Shown here: in pieces, positions 53,790-63,271 of the stretch
How the letters are laid out: each line of letters begins with the position of its first letter
Numbering within the stretch: the first letter of the stretch is position 1
Origin: Providencia rettgeri
Lineage (GTDB): Bacteria; Pseudomonadota; Gammaproteobacteria; Enterobacterales; Enterobacteriaceae
Direction: 5' to 3'
Length of the DNA stretch: 64,000 bases
NCBI RefSeq assembly: GCF_041075285.1
Contig: NZ_CP163512.1
Coordinates: 3,038,001 to 3,102,000 of the forward strand
The notes under the pieces: model-generated
What the model saw: the letters and a program-made list of their open reading frames with translations, nothing else
Databases searched by the model: none
Told to the model about the DNA's origin: nothing
Program-made: the position numbers and the translations under genes

Positions 53790-54536
53790 TTATTCTTCAG
53801 AAACAAAAACATACATATCACCCCGACATTGATTAACGCTGTATTCAATCGGAATATTTTGATGATCAAAAGCGACCTGTTTTATCACTAAAATTGGCAC
53901 CGTATTTTCTAGCTGAATATGCGTTTGAAAATCAGCATCTGGCATCCGTGCACTCACTTTACTTTTTGTTCTCACAGGGAAAATATTCTGACGACGGAAG
54001 TAATCGTACAAGGATAAACCGATATCATCGACATCATCGATTAACCCAATAGGTACATAAGACTCTTCTATAGATACGGGCTGTTCATCCACATAACGAA
54101 TACGTTTTAGCATGAATACTTCGCTATTGACGGGAAGCGATAAAAACTCAGCGACCTCCTGTGAGCATTGCACCACGCTTTTATTAATCCATAAGGTATC
54201 TGGTTTTTTACCTAATAAAACAACTTGTTGAGAAAAACCTTTCGCTTCCTTTAATGAATATTCAAACTTATCACTGATTTTAGTGCCATACCCTTGCGTA
54301 CGGATAATCACACCTTCTTGTTCAAGTAATTCCATCGCTTTACGAACGGTAATACGAGAAACCCCTGTTTGCTGCCCCAATTCCCTTTCACTTGGCAACA
54401 TATTCCCTTGATGTAAAATCCCCGTTCGAACGGCAAGTTTAACCGTCTCAGCAAATTTGACGTAGAGGGGCGTGTTATCCGTTTCGGCCAGGCGAGTACA
54501 AAGCTGTTGGATCAGTGATAAGTGCGCATCATTCAT
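53790..54536 (-). CDS. yegW: GntR/HutC-family regulator (YegW)
   Basis: A 248-residue regulator with an N-terminal winged helix (LPSERELGQQTGVSRITVRKAME region, about 40-75) and a C-terminal UTRA ligand-binding domain (ANGFSQQV-like start, then VFMLKRIRYVDEQPVSIEESYVP). It is convergent with yegTUV and its length matches E. coli YegW. It most likely controls the yegTUV operon in response to a sugar or nucleoside phosphate. Its stop codon abuts the hairpin H4. Confidence 0.85.
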   Translation of the reverse strand: MNDAHLSLIQQLCTRLAETDNTPLYVKFAETVKLAVRTGILHQGNMLPSERELGQQTGVSRITVRKAMELLEQEGVIIRTQGYGTKISDKFEYSLKEAKGFSQQVVLLGKKPDTLWINKSVVQCSQEVAEFLSLPVNSEVFMLKRIRYVDEQPVSIEESYVPIGLIDDVDDIGLSLYDYFRRQNIFPVRTKSKVSARMPDADFQTHIQLENTVPILVIKQVAFDHQNIPIEYSVNQCRGDMYVFVSEE

Positions 54537-54596
54537 ATTGGGTCAGTTACCTAAAAATTACAGCAAAAATCAATCATACCATTATCCATAAGCTTA

Positions 54597-54862
54597 GGGG
54601 CTGTTTATCTTTGCTGCTGATTTTTATCGCTAAAACAGGTCAAAAAACAATCCAAACATGGCTAAATGTATCCCTCGTGCTGACTGACAACGATTTGAAT
54701 TAAATATTGTCCCTAAACGCTGCCCTATGGGTTCGATTAAAGCACGTTTCACTTATTTGATGCTGCGTTGAGAGGCTCCTGCCGAGTTAACTTGGCGACG
54801 AACCCCTCCCCTAACATGGCTTTAATTCGAATAAAACTTGACCATCAAAGATAAACAGACCC
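54597..54862. repeat. MITE-like repeat, copy B
   Basis: Second copy of the 49792-50062 repeat in the same orientation. Its ends are clearer: GGGGCTGTTTATCTTTG at the left and CAAAGATAAACAGACCC at the right are inverted repeats with one mismatch. The element is flanked by TA on both sides (54595-54596 and 54863-54864), as expected for insertion at a TA dinucleotide. Internal inverted repeats are as in copy A. It lies upstream of yegW and after dmsD. Confidence 0.8.
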
Positions 54863-54938
54863 TAGAGCAACCAATTGAATTTGATAGTTTTATTGATGAA
54901 TTGTTTTTTATAAAACCGAAACTTAAACAACATAGAAA

Positions 54939-55577
54939 TCACTCAGGCGAACTGCCTTTGTAATACACCGTTTTTTGCGCAATAGGCAAGGAGAGTTGGG
55001 ATTGTATCCCTTCAAGAGTGCCTTGAGTTAACTTTGCAAGCCCACGATAGAAATCACTGTTTGCCTGCGCAATAAACACCTCAAGAAAGCGCCCAGACCA
55101 AGGTAAAAGGTGCCAAGCCAGTAATTCTTCAAGGTCATTGCGTCTGTCTTGCTCCGCCAGCCATGCTGCTAACATTAAAATTAAACCGATGTGATCTTCC
55201 GGCTCTTTTTGCGTTGTGGCAGGCTCAATTCCTTTTGCTCGCATCCATTGGCGCAATTCAACGGTAGAGTCCCCAAAAACAATATTTTCTTTATCTAACC
55301 ACACCGAGCCCCAAGGCGGTGCAGGTAAAGCATACGGCCCAATAAATAACCGCTGCCATGCTTCATCTAATGGCTCATTTTTCTTTACCGAATCGTCAAA
55401 TAATCCGTTAATCTCACAAAGTGAAGACAAGGGAAATGGCCACTCTTCATGCCATGTCGGCTCTCGCATAATCGCGATCAGCTCCGCATTATTCTCACTG
55501 TCGGGAGCAAAATAAAATAAAGAACCTAAAACCCGCCCCGTTACAGCAACGTGCTCAAGAAATTGCCCATTATGCAT
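54939..55577 (-). CDS. dmsD: Tat proofreading chaperone DmsD (TorD family)
   Basis: DmsD binds the twin-arginine signal of DmsA and guards cofactor loading before export. The 212-residue all-helical protein has the TorD-family patterns EPLDEAWQRLFIGPYALPAPPWGSVWLD and EPEDHIGLILMLAAWLAEQ with the conserved E-x-x-D-H. It follows dmsABC after a 62-base gap that contains a hairpin, so it is probably expressed at a lower level from the same transcript. Confidence 0.9.
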   Translation of the reverse strand: MHNGQFLEHVAVTGRVLGSLFYFAPDSENNAELIAIMREPTWHEEWPFPLSSLCEINGLFDDSVKKNEPLDEAWQRLFIGPYALPAPPWGSVWLDKENIVFGDSTVELRQWMRAKGIEPATTQKEPEDHIGLILMLAAWLAEQDRRNDLEELLAWHLLPWSGRFLEVFIAQANSDFYRGLAKLTQGTLEGIQSQLSLPIAQKTVYYKGSSPE

Positions 55578-55598
55578 ATTGATTATCTCTACGTTTTC

Positions 55599-55624
55599 AA
55601 CGTAGGGAACTGACGCCCTACGTT
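55599..55624 (-). terminator. Hairpin between dmsC and dmsD
   Basis: AACGTAGGG (55599-55607) pairs with CCCTACGTT (55616-55624), with an 8-base loop. On the minus strand GAAAACGTAGAG follows, without a U-run, so it may be an attenuator or processing site within the operon. Confidence 0.45.
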
Positions 55625-55639
55625 GCGATATTTTATCGA

Positions 55640-56491
55640 TTAGGCGACTGCCATTCCTACAGTCATATGTAGACCATAGAACAGCCCACGTCCAATGAGT
55701 TCACCAAACAATACCAATAATGTGCCAATGAATAAACTGATAACAGATGGCTGATTTTGCTTCATCAATGGTAAAATCCATAACATCAAGCCAAGGCTTG
55801 TTGCCACTAAACGTACCATTTGTAGCATACCAAAGTCTGGAACTAGAGCACTCGCACTTTGAACTGATGTCGCTATCAGTGAAATTTCACCACTTTGTAC
55901 CAATACGGAAGCAATTGTAATGACATACGCTACGATGCTAATCAATGCGAGTCGTCCACTGTGGCACGGGAACTTCGCAATACGTAGCAGCAGCGTGCCT
56001 AATATCGGTCCGACGACAAAGACCGTCATAAAGAAGCCTATCGTGGTGTGTGGGGTATTCCATGTTGGCACTGTGCTTATCATATACACACGTGTCATAG
56101 CCCAGACAAATAACAGCCCCATCACCATGGTGATAAGCAAGCCAATTTTACCGAGTCCTTCAGGCATTTTTTTCAGTACAGCCAACAGCCACCATAAGCC
56201 ACCTAGCGCAAAAAAGATTGAACCAAACAGCACTTCGTTACTTAATGATGATGAAAAAACACGGTTCATTGAGTTAAATGCTCGCAGCGGTGACCCCATG
56301 TGCATCATTGAAGCCAAAAAGCCTAAGCCCATCAATACCCACAACGCCAACATTGCATTCACAATGCGTTGCTTTTGCAGCTTATCCTCCGTCGATAACC
56401 ATGCGAGACCTGTCACAATCACTGCCCCCGCAATACTTTGCCCTAATACCGTAAACAGGATCAACGGCCATTCATGTAATCCATTGCCCAT
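55640..56491 (-). CDS. dmsC: DMSO reductase membrane anchor DmsC
   Basis: DmsC anchors the DmsAB dimer in the inner membrane and passes electrons from menaquinol. The 283-residue protein has eight hydrophobic segments, as expected, and starts MGNGLHEWPLILFTVLGQSIAGA, with the glutamate-tryptophan motif typical of DmsC/YnfH. HMGSPLRAFNSMNRVFSSSLSNEVLFG is the conserved second loop with the histidine close to the quinone. It begins 1 base after dmsB. Confidence 0.92.
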   Translation of the reverse strand: MGNGLHEWPLILFTVLGQSIAGAVIVTGLAWLSTEDKLQKQRIVNAMLALWVLMGLGFLASMMHMGSPLRAFNSMNRVFSSSLSNEVLFGSIFFALGGLWWLLAVLKKMPEGLGKIGLLITMVMGLLFVWAMTRVYMISTVPTWNTPHTTIGFFMTVFVVGPILGTLLLRIAKFPCHSGRLALISIVAYVITIASVLVQSGEISLIATSVQSASALVPDFGMLQMVRLVATSLGLMLWILPLMKQNQPSVISLFIGTLLVLFGELIGRGLFYGLHMTVGMAVA

Positions 56492-56492
56492 C

Positions 56493-57110
56493 TTATACCT
56501 CCCTTGGGTTAGCTAAGTGGCCCGTGGTGTCGTTCACTGGGCGGCTATTGGCATTCGGCTTAATGACAATATTGGGTTTGGTGTAATGCGCTTCTGGCAA
56601 TGGGGCGATTTCCGCCAGTGTGCCATAGGTGTTACGCAGCTCTTCGATTGGGCCAAAATCCAATGCACGCAACGGGCAAGATTCAGCACATATCGGTTTT
56701 TTCCCGTCCGCCACACGCTCATAGCAACCATCACATTTCGTCATATGCCCTTTTTCGGCATTAAATTGCGGTGCGCCATATGGGCAAGCCATGTGGCAGT
56801 AACGGCAGCCGATACAAACACTTTCATCCACCACCACAAAACCATCTTCACGTTTATGCATTGCTCCACTTGGACAAACTTTGACGCAAGCAGGATCTTC
56901 ACAGTGGTTGCAAGAGATTGATAGGTAATAGCTAAAAACATTTTGGTGCCATACGCCATTGTCTTCTTGCCAGTCACCGCCGGTATACTCATAAATACGC
57001 CTAAAATTCACTTCAGGAGATAAATTTTTGTAGTCTTTGCACGCAAGTTCGCACGTTTTACACCCCGTACAACGGGCTGAATCAATATAAAAACCATATT
57101 GCGTTGTCAT
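56493..57110 (-). CDS. dmsB: DMSO reductase iron-sulfur subunit DmsB
   Basis: DmsB carries four [4Fe-4S] clusters that wire DmsC to DmsA. The cysteine groups CTGCKTCELACKD, CNHCEDPACVKVCP, CIGCRYCHMACPYGAP and CDGCYERVADGKKPICAESCP are all visible. The 205-residue length equals E. coli DmsB, and the first residues MTTQYGFYIDSARCTGCKTC agree. It begins 14 bases after dmsA with GGAG upstream. Confidence 0.93.
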   Translation of the reverse strand: MTTQYGFYIDSARCTGCKTCELACKDYKNLSPEVNFRRIYEYTGGDWQEDNGVWHQNVFSYYLSISCNHCEDPACVKVCPSGAMHKREDGFVVVDESVCIGCRYCHMACPYGAPQFNAEKGHMTKCDGCYERVADGKKPICAESCPLRALDFGPIEELRNTYGTLAEIAPLPEAHYTKPNIVIKPNANSRPVNDTTGHLANPREV

Positions 57111-57124
57111 GATTTATCTCCTCC

Positions 57125-59560
57125 CTATACCCGAGCCACTTCAACAAGATTACTGTGCTGCGGGTTACCTTTTGCCAGCGGCGACGGGCGCTGCGTGGTC
57201 AGAACGTTAAGGCTTCCCCCATGATCTATCTTGTTTTCATCTGGTGCATACCATGCCCCTTCCCCCATCGCCACAACGCCCGGAATGATCCGCGGCGTCA
57301 CTTTCGCATTGATACGAACTTCACCCCTATCATTAAAAATGCGCACCATATCGCCGTTTTTAATATTGCGACGCGCGGCATCAATTGGGTTGATCCACAT
57401 TTCTTGCAAGCACGCAGCTTTAAGCACATCGACGTTGCCATAAGTCGAGTGAACGCGGGATTTATAATGGAAGCCACTAAGTTGCAGTGGGTATTGCTCG
57501 GTCAGTTTGTCCTCATGACTTTCAAAACCTGGTGAATACATTGGGATCGCAGAGATCAGATCCCCTTCTTCAAGGGTCCACGTTTTGGCAATATCCGCTA
57601 AACGAGAGGAATAAATCTCAATTTTACCTGACGGGGTATTTAATGGGTTTGCAATGGGATCTTCACGGAAGGCTTTGTGTGCCACAACATGCCCCTGCGG
57701 ATTCATTTTTTTGTAGATCCCTTGCTGTTGGAAGGTCTCAAAATCAGGTAACTCCGGCAATTTTTCCCTTGATATTTCATATAGGTGACGCAACCACTCT
57801 TCTTGTGTACGCCCTTCCGTGAATTTGTCTTCAACCCCCATACGGCGGGCAATTTGCGTGCACATCTCGTACACCGTTTTGCTTTCGAAACGCGGCTCAA
57901 TAGCTTGGCTCGCAAAAATCACATAACCCATATTACTGGCTGCACCATCAAGACAAAAATCCATTTGTTCAGATGCCGTGCAATCTGGCAGAAGGATATC
58001 CGCATATTTTGCCGATGCTGTCATGTGGTTATCAATCACCACAATCATTTCACATTTTTTATCATCCTGAAGAATATCGTGCGTCTTATTAATGTCAGAA
58101 TGCTGGTTAATCAGGCTATTACTGGCGTAGTTCCAAATAAATTTAATCGGCACATCCAGTTTATCTTTACCGCGAACACCATCGCGGGTTGCTGTCATTT
58201 CAGGACCACGTTCAATCGCATCGGTCCATAAGAATACAGAAATACTGGTTTTAACGGGGTTCTCAAGTGTTGGCATCCGCTCAAAAGGAATATCGTAATT
58301 TCCTTCACGTGCCCCGGTGTTTCCCCCGCTGATCCCCACATTCCCCGTTAAGATTGGCAGCATGGCAATCGCTCGTGCAGTTTGTTCGCCGTTAGAATGG
58401 CGTTGAGGTCCCCAGCCTTGGCTAATATAAGCCGGTTTGGCACTACCTATTTCACGCGCTAGCTTGATAATTTTATCGGCAGGGATACCAGTGATTTTGG
58501 CAGCCCATTGTGGCGTTTTCTCAATGCCATCGTCCCCTTGCCCCAAAATATACGCTTTATAATGACTATTTTTCGGCGCATTCGCGGGGAGCGTTTTTTC
58601 ATCATAACCAACGCAATATTTGTCTAAGAATGGCTGGTCAACCATATTTTCGCTAATCAACACATGAGCAAGCCCCGCCACTAATGCAGCATCCGTTCCT
58701 GGGCGGATTGGGATCCATTCATCTTCACGCCCTGCGGCTGTATCTGTGTATCGAGGGTCGATCACAATCATTCGGGCATTTGAGCGCTCACGGGCTTGTT
58801 CCAACTGATAAGTAATCCCACCACCGCTCATACGAGTTTCTGCGGGGTTATTTCCAAATAACACCACTAATTTTGAATTTTCAATATCAGAAATGCTGTT
58901 ACCCGCACCACTCCCGTAGGTATACGGCATTGCACAGCTGATTTGCGCCGTACTGTATGTTCCATAGTGATTTAAGTACCCCCCCATACAGTTCATTAAA
59001 CGCGCAATGGGTGAGTTCGCAGGTGGCCATGAACGTGCAACAGTACCGCCTAAGGTCCCGGTACCATAGTTTAAATAGACGGCTTCATTGCCATAATCCG
59101 CAATAATGCGTTTTAGATTACCGCTAATCAGATCGTAAGCTTCTTCCCAACTGATTTGCTTAAATTTTCCCTCGCCACGCGCACCAACACGCAACATTGG
59201 ATATTTTAAACGGTCAGGGTTATACACACGGCGACGCATAGAACGCCCGCGCAAACAGGCTTTGACTTGGTGTTTGTCACCATAAACATCATCCCCTGTA
59301 TTATCGGTTTCAACGTATTTGATTTCACCATCCACCACGTGCATTCGCAATGGACACCGACTTCCGCAGTTAACGGTACACGCACTCCAGACAATTTTCT
59401 CTTCGGGGGTTGATGCCGCTTCATTAGCATTAGCGACATGACTAAAAGGTAAGCTCAAAGCACCGCTCGCAAGCGCAAGCCCACCCACTGTACTTGTTTG
59501 CATTAATTTTCGACGGCTGATCTCCGATTGGAGTATCCCATCAGATAATGCTTTATCCAT
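57125..59560 (-). CDS. dmsA: DMSO reductase catalytic subunit DmsA
   Basis: DmsA reduces dimethyl sulfoxide and other S- and N-oxides in anaerobic respiration with a bis-MGD molybdenum cofactor. From ATG 59560 (GAGG five bases upstream) the 811-residue precursor has a Tat signal with SRRKLMQ at 15-21 and a likely cleavage after ANA. CTVNCGSRCPL...CLRGRS binds the first [4Fe-4S] cluster, and NYGTGTLGGTVARSWPP contains the serine that coordinates molybdenum. The next ATG upstream (59578) has a poorer ribosome binding site. An FNR-like site lies about 120 bases upstream. YnfE is the close alternative, but order with dmsB, dmsC and dmsD suits dms. Confidence 0.93.
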   Translation of the reverse strand: MDKALSDGILQSEISRRKLMQTSTVGGLALASGALSLPFSHVANANEAASTPEEKIVWSACTVNCGSRCPLRMHVVDGEIKYVETDNTGDDVYGDKHQVKACLRGRSMRRRVYNPDRLKYPMLRVGARGEGKFKQISWEEAYDLISGNLKRIIADYGNEAVYLNYGTGTLGGTVARSWPPANSPIARLMNCMGGYLNHYGTYSTAQISCAMPYTYGSGAGNSISDIENSKLVVLFGNNPAETRMSGGGITYQLEQARERSNARMIVIDPRYTDTAAGREDEWIPIRPGTDAALVAGLAHVLISENMVDQPFLDKYCVGYDEKTLPANAPKNSHYKAYILGQGDDGIEKTPQWAAKITGIPADKIIKLAREIGSAKPAYISQGWGPQRHSNGEQTARAIAMLPILTGNVGISGGNTGAREGNYDIPFERMPTLENPVKTSISVFLWTDAIERGPEMTATRDGVRGKDKLDVPIKFIWNYASNSLINQHSDINKTHDILQDDKKCEMIVVIDNHMTASAKYADILLPDCTASEQMDFCLDGAASNMGYVIFASQAIEPRFESKTVYEMCTQIARRMGVEDKFTEGRTQEEWLRHLYEISREKLPELPDFETFQQQGIYKKMNPQGHVVAHKAFREDPIANPLNTPSGKIEIYSSRLADIAKTWTLEEGDLISAIPMYSPGFESHEDKLTEQYPLQLSGFHYKSRVHSTYGNVDVLKAACLQEMWINPIDAARRNIKNGDMVRIFNDRGEVRINAKVTPRIIPGVVAMGEGAWYAPDENKIDHGGSLNVLTTQRPSPLAKGNPQHSNLVEVARV

Positions 59561-59678
59561 ATCTGCCTCACTTAACATTGCTTCTTAAAGTTAACCATAA
59601 TTTTTTTGGAATTCTTTTTTTGCGTTATTCACATCTCTGATTTCAATGGTTATTTTATAGAGGGCGTATGAATGGATA

Positions 59679-59692
59679 TTGTGCGTGATCAA
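59679..59692 (-). promoter_or_regulatory. FNR-like site upstream of dmsA
   Basis: TTGTGCGTGATCAA matches TTGAT-N4-ATCAA at 8 of 10 positions, the right half being perfect. It lies about 120 bases before the dmsA start. The dms operon of E. coli is FNR activated. The rest of the spacer up to about 60100 is AT-rich with no gene seen. Confidence 0.5.
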
Positions 59693-60119
59693 CAATGCAT
59701 TACAAATAATGTGGTTTTTAGCTTAATTCAAATACGGTTTTTTATTAAATTTCTGAGTCATTCGTGATAAAAAACACATGATAAGTATTCATCACTATTT
59801 ATTAATCGTGATTTGTCGAAAATAGATAAATATTATGAAGCTTTAATCTCAGATAAAAAGCTTAATATAACTAAGAATACAACATAGATTTATAATGTAT
59901 TGGCTCTACTTTGTTCTCTTATCATAAAAATATTAGTAAGTTAGCTAATATTTTTTCTCGTTCACTTTCAGCGAAACCGTAAAACAAAGCGTCTCTAATA
60001 CAATATTAAATTATTTATATGGTTACATTGCTCAGGTAGCATTTATGAATTAGGTATCGTCATCGAATCTATGTCGTCATGCGAGGGGAGAAATTGAAAA
60101 AACATATCAATATTATTGG

Positions 60120-60476
60120 CTATTTTGCTGTTTATTTTAGTGCCCAAATACCCAATATTTTAATAGCAAATAAAGTAACACCTAAAGATCCCAAAAAACC
60201 CAAAACCCATTATGCATTTTTCCTTTCAATCGTTTCTTCCCCCAATATAGCCTATCTGCTGTGGTCTTCGAAAAAGCTAAAGGTAAAAGCTTATCAACCC
60301 CTTCTTTCCAAATTTGCTCGACCAATACTTCATCATTGTTCGCGCCTAATTAAGTGATACCAGTAAAAATACTGAGAGATTTCAACTTTGTGAATAAGAT
60401 CACGACGACTTTTAATATATTGCCATTTTTCTTTTTTGGTGGCGCTCCATTAAACGCACTTACTGTTCTCTATTTC
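60120..60476 (-). pseudogene. Possible gene relic on the minus strand
   Basis: Translation of the minus strand gives protein-like pieces in changing frames. From about 60443 a frame reads WSATKKEKWQYIKSRRDLIH and runs on to ...RREQ before double stops near 60337. Another frame from about 60343 reads ANNDEVLVEQIWKEGVDKLL and continues for about 40 codons. A third, near 60210-60140, reads a hydrophobic WVLGFLGSLGVTLFAIKILG. No start codon and no full frame remain. I do not recognise the family. A weak plus-strand frame of 92 codons (60079-60357) covers the same bases and is considered less likely. Confidence 0.3.
60389..60404 (+). promoter_or_regulatory. CRP site upstream of rhaBAD
   Basis: TGTGAATAAGATCACG matches TGTGA-N6-TCACA at 9 of 10 positions. 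It is about 115 bases upstream of the rhaB start, comparable with E. coli rhaBAD, where CRP acts with RhaS. The rhaS and rhaR regulator genes are not in the window. Confidence 0.7.
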
Positions 60477-60517
60477 TAGTATATGACGATAAGTTAAGTA
60501 ATAGAGAATAAAAAGTC

Positions 60518-61966
60518 ATGAATATTCGCCATGTTGTTGCTATTGATTTAGGCGCATCTAGCGGTCGTGTCATGTTGGCTTGCTATGATGTGCATAACCA
60601 AAAATTATCATTAGATGAAATACATCGTTTTACAAACCATTTGATCACCGAAGATGATCATTGCTATTGGGATCTGGATGATCTTGAAGCTCAAATATTG
60701 ATTGGTTTACACCGTATAGAACAATCTGGCATCAACATTGACAGTATTGGTATCGATACTTGGGGGGTTGATTATGTCCTACTTGATCGAGATGGTGCTA
60801 TTGTTGGTCGCAATTTCTCCTACCGTGACAATCGTACTCAAGGTGTCATGGAGCAAGTTCAAACAGATCTCGGCATTCAAAATATCTACCAAAAAACAGG
60901 GATCCAATTTCTTCCTTTCAATACGTTATATCAATTGAAAGCGCTACAACAATCGCATCCCCAATGGCTAGAACAAGCACAGCATCTATTATTGATCCCT
61001 GATTATTTGTCGTATCGTTTGACTGGGCAGATCAACCACGAATATACCAATGTTTCCACCAGCCAAATGGTTAATCTGCAAACGGGCGACTGGGATGATG
61101 AGTTGGTCGACTATTTGCAATTGCCGCGCCATTTATTAGGTGAAATCAAGCAGCCAGGTAATACCATTGGTTACTGGCGAACCCTCAAAGGTCAAGAAAT
61201 CCCTGTAATTGCCGTGGCAAGCCATGATACTGCCAGCGCTGTTATTGCTGCACCGATAACTGATAGCCATAGTGTCTATTTAAGTTCAGGGACTTGGTCA
61301 TTAATGGGCCTCGAACGCACTGCCCCTTGTACTTGCGAAAATGCATTTGCTGCCAATATTACCAATGAAGGCGGGGTTAATGGTCACTACCGCGTTCTAA
61401 AAAATATTATGGGGTTATGGTTATTCCAACGTATTTGTCTTGAGCACAATGTACAAGATATTTGCAATCTAATTGTATCAGCAGAAGCTGTCCCTGCATT
61501 TACTTCCCTTATCAACCCCAACGATAATCGGTTCTTAAACCCCGAATCGATGAGCCAAGCCATTAAAGAGGCTTGTCAGGAAAACCAACAACCGCTCCCC
61601 AATAGTGTCGCTGAGCTGGCTCGTTGTATTTTCGACAGCTTAGCGCTGCTTTATCGCCAAGTATTTCTTGAATTACAGCAAATTAATCATTCCCCATTAC
61701 AACAACTGCATATTGTCGGTGGCGGAAGCCAAAATGCCCTACTTAACCAACTATGCGCCAACACTTGCGAAGTGCCTGTAAGTGCAGGTCCGATTGAAGC
61801 CTCCACCTTAGGAAATATTGGGTATCAGTTGATTGCCCTGAAAACCATTCCAGATGTCCCCACTCTGCGCACAATTATTGCGCAAAACACCGAGCTTTGT
61901 TGGTTTCAACCACAAAGTATCGCGCTGGATGAACCTTGGAAACGATTTAAAACCATTACGGGCTAA
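60518..61966 (+). CDS. rhaB: Rhamnulokinase RhaB
   Basis: RhaB phosphorylates L-rhamnulose at C1. The 482-residue FGGY-family kinase begins with the ATPase phosphate-1 motif [13 protein letters not shown], then [13 protein letters not shown] around residue 80, [10 protein letters not shown] and the C-terminal adenosine motif [18 protein letters not shown]. Lengths agree with E. coli (489). It is the first gene of rhaBAD with rhaA 44 bases downstream. Codon use and spacing look native. The start ATG has AGAGAA-type weak ribosome binding. Confidence 0.94.
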   Translation: MNIRHVVAIDLGASSGRVMLACYDVHNQKLSLDEIHRFTNHLITEDDHCYWDLDDLEAQILIGLHRIEQSGINIDSIGIDTWGVDYVLLDRDGAIVGRNFSYRDNRTQGVMEQVQTDLGIQNIYQKTGIQFLPFNTLYQLKALQQSHPQWLEQAQHLLLIPDYLSYRLTGQINHEYTNVSTSQMVNLQTGDWDDELVDYLQLPRHLLGEIKQPGNTIGYWRTLKGQEIPVIAVASHDTASAVIAAPITDSHSVYLSSGTWSLMGLERTAPCTCENAFAANITNEGGVNGHYRVLKNIMGLWLFQRICLEHNVQDICNLIVSAEAVPAFTSLINPNDNRFLNPESMSQAIKEACQENQQPLPNSVAELARCIFDSLALLYRQVFLELQQINHSPLQQLHIVGGGSQNALLNQLCANTCEVPVSAGPIEASTLGNIGYQLIALKTIPDVPTLRTIIAQNTELCWFQPQSIALDEPWKRFKTITG

Positions 61967-62010
61967 CTCAGGTTATTAACCGTATATCGATAAGTTATAA
62001 GGAAAATTTC

Positions 62011-63261
62011 ATGTCTAATTACAAAGAAAGTTATCTTATTGCCAAACAACGTTTTGCCGACCTTGGTATCGATACTGACCTGGCGATGCAAGCCATGGCT
62101 GACTTGCCTGTATCCATGCATTGCTGGCAAGGTGATGATGTCGCTGGCTTTGAAAAGTCTGCAACTGCCTTAAGCGGTGGTATTCAAGCAACAGGAAACT
62201 ACCCCGGCAAAGCCACCAATGCGATTGAATTACGTGCAGACATGGATAAAGCAATGAGCTTAATTCCTGGCCCTAAACGCGTTAACCTGCATGCCCTTTA
62301 TCTCGAAGCCGATACCGTCGTCGAACGCAATGAAATTGAACCTCGCCATTTTGCCAATTGGGTGGATTGGGCGAAAAAAAACCATATCGCCCTCGATTTT
62401 AACCCCTCTTATTTCTCCCATCCGCTAAGTAACGAAGCAACGCTGACTCATCAGAATAAAGAAATTAGAGATTATTGGATTGGCCACGGACAAGCTTGCC
62501 GCCGTATTTCTGCGTATTTTGGCGAATCATTAAATAGCGCTTCCGTGATGAATATTTGGATCCCTGACGGCATGAAAGATCTCCCTGTTGACCGCTACGC
62601 TCCACGTCAACGTTTAGTCGAATCATTGGATGAAATTATTAGTGAAAAAATTGATATTAAATATCATATCGATGCCGTTGAAAGTAAGTTATTCGGTATT
62701 GGTGCTGAATCTTACACCGCGGGCTCTAGTGAGTTCTATCTGGGCTATGCCATTACACGTAAAACGGCATTATGTTTAGATGCAGGGCACTTCCATCCCA
62801 CCGAGGTTATTTCAGACAAAATTTCAGCCGTCATTCCTTATGTTGAACGCCTATTACTGCACGTCAGCCGTCCTGTACGTTGGGACAGTGACCACGTCAT
62901 TTTACTCGATGATGAAACTCAAGCCATTGCCAATGAAATCATTCGCCATAACTTAAAAAACCGTGTGCACATTGGCCTCGATTTCTTTGACGCATCGATT
63001 AACCGTATTGCCGCTTGGGTCATTGGGACTCGCAATATGAAAAAAGCGTTACTACGCGCTTTGCTTGAACCAACCGCAAGACTACGCCAACTCGAAATTG
63101 AAGGGGACTTCACGGCTCGCCTCGCGCTGTTGGAAGAACAAAAATGCCTGCCATGGCAAGCTGTTTGGGACGAATACTGCGAACGTAACAATGTTCCTGT
63201 CGGCGAAAAATGGTTAGATGAAGTTAAACAATACGAAAAATCAACATTATTAACACGTTAA
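62011..63261 (+). CDS. rhaA: L-rhamnose isomerase RhaA
   Basis: RhaA converts L-rhamnose to L-rhamnulose, the first step of the pathway. The 416-residue protein has [13 protein letters not shown] near the N-terminus, [14 protein letters not shown] and the metal-binding [20 protein letters not shown]. Length is close to E. coli (419). AAGGA lies before the ATG, and rhaD begins 10 bases after its stop. Confidence 0.95.
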   Translation: MSNYKESYLIAKQRFADLGIDTDLAMQAMADLPVSMHCWQGDDVAGFEKSATALSGGIQATGNYPGKATNAIELRADMDKAMSLIPGPKRVNLHALYLEADTVVERNEIEPRHFANWVDWAKKNHIALDFNPSYFSHPLSNEATLTHQNKEIRDYWIGHGQACRRISAYFGESLNSASVMNIWIPDGMKDLPVDRYAPRQRLVESLDEIISEKIDIKYHIDAVESKLFGIGAESYTAGSSEFYLGYAITRKTALCLDAGHFHPTEVISDKISAVIPYVERLLLHVSRPVRWDSDHVILLDDETQAIANEIIRHNLKNRVHIGLDFFDASINRIAAWVIGTRNMKKALLRALLEPTARLRQLEIEGDFTARLALLEEQKCLPWQAVWDEYCERNNVPVGEKWLDEVKQYEKSTLLTR

Positions 63262-63271
63262 GGTGAATTGT

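Noticed and set aside
54614..54740. Reading frame in both MITE-like copies (minus strand, begins about ALIEPIGQRLGTI)
   Set aside because: The two copies share the start of this peptide but diverge in charge and length, with different stops; the DNA is better conserved than the protein.
59679..59692. Reading the dmsA upstream site as a strong FNR box
   Set aside because: Only one half is perfect; kept as a moderate-confidence site rather than a finding.
60079..60357. Plus-strand frame of 92 codons upstream of rhaB
   Set aside because: No family recognised, odd Lys/Pro composition and no neighbour context; the minus strand looks more protein-like.
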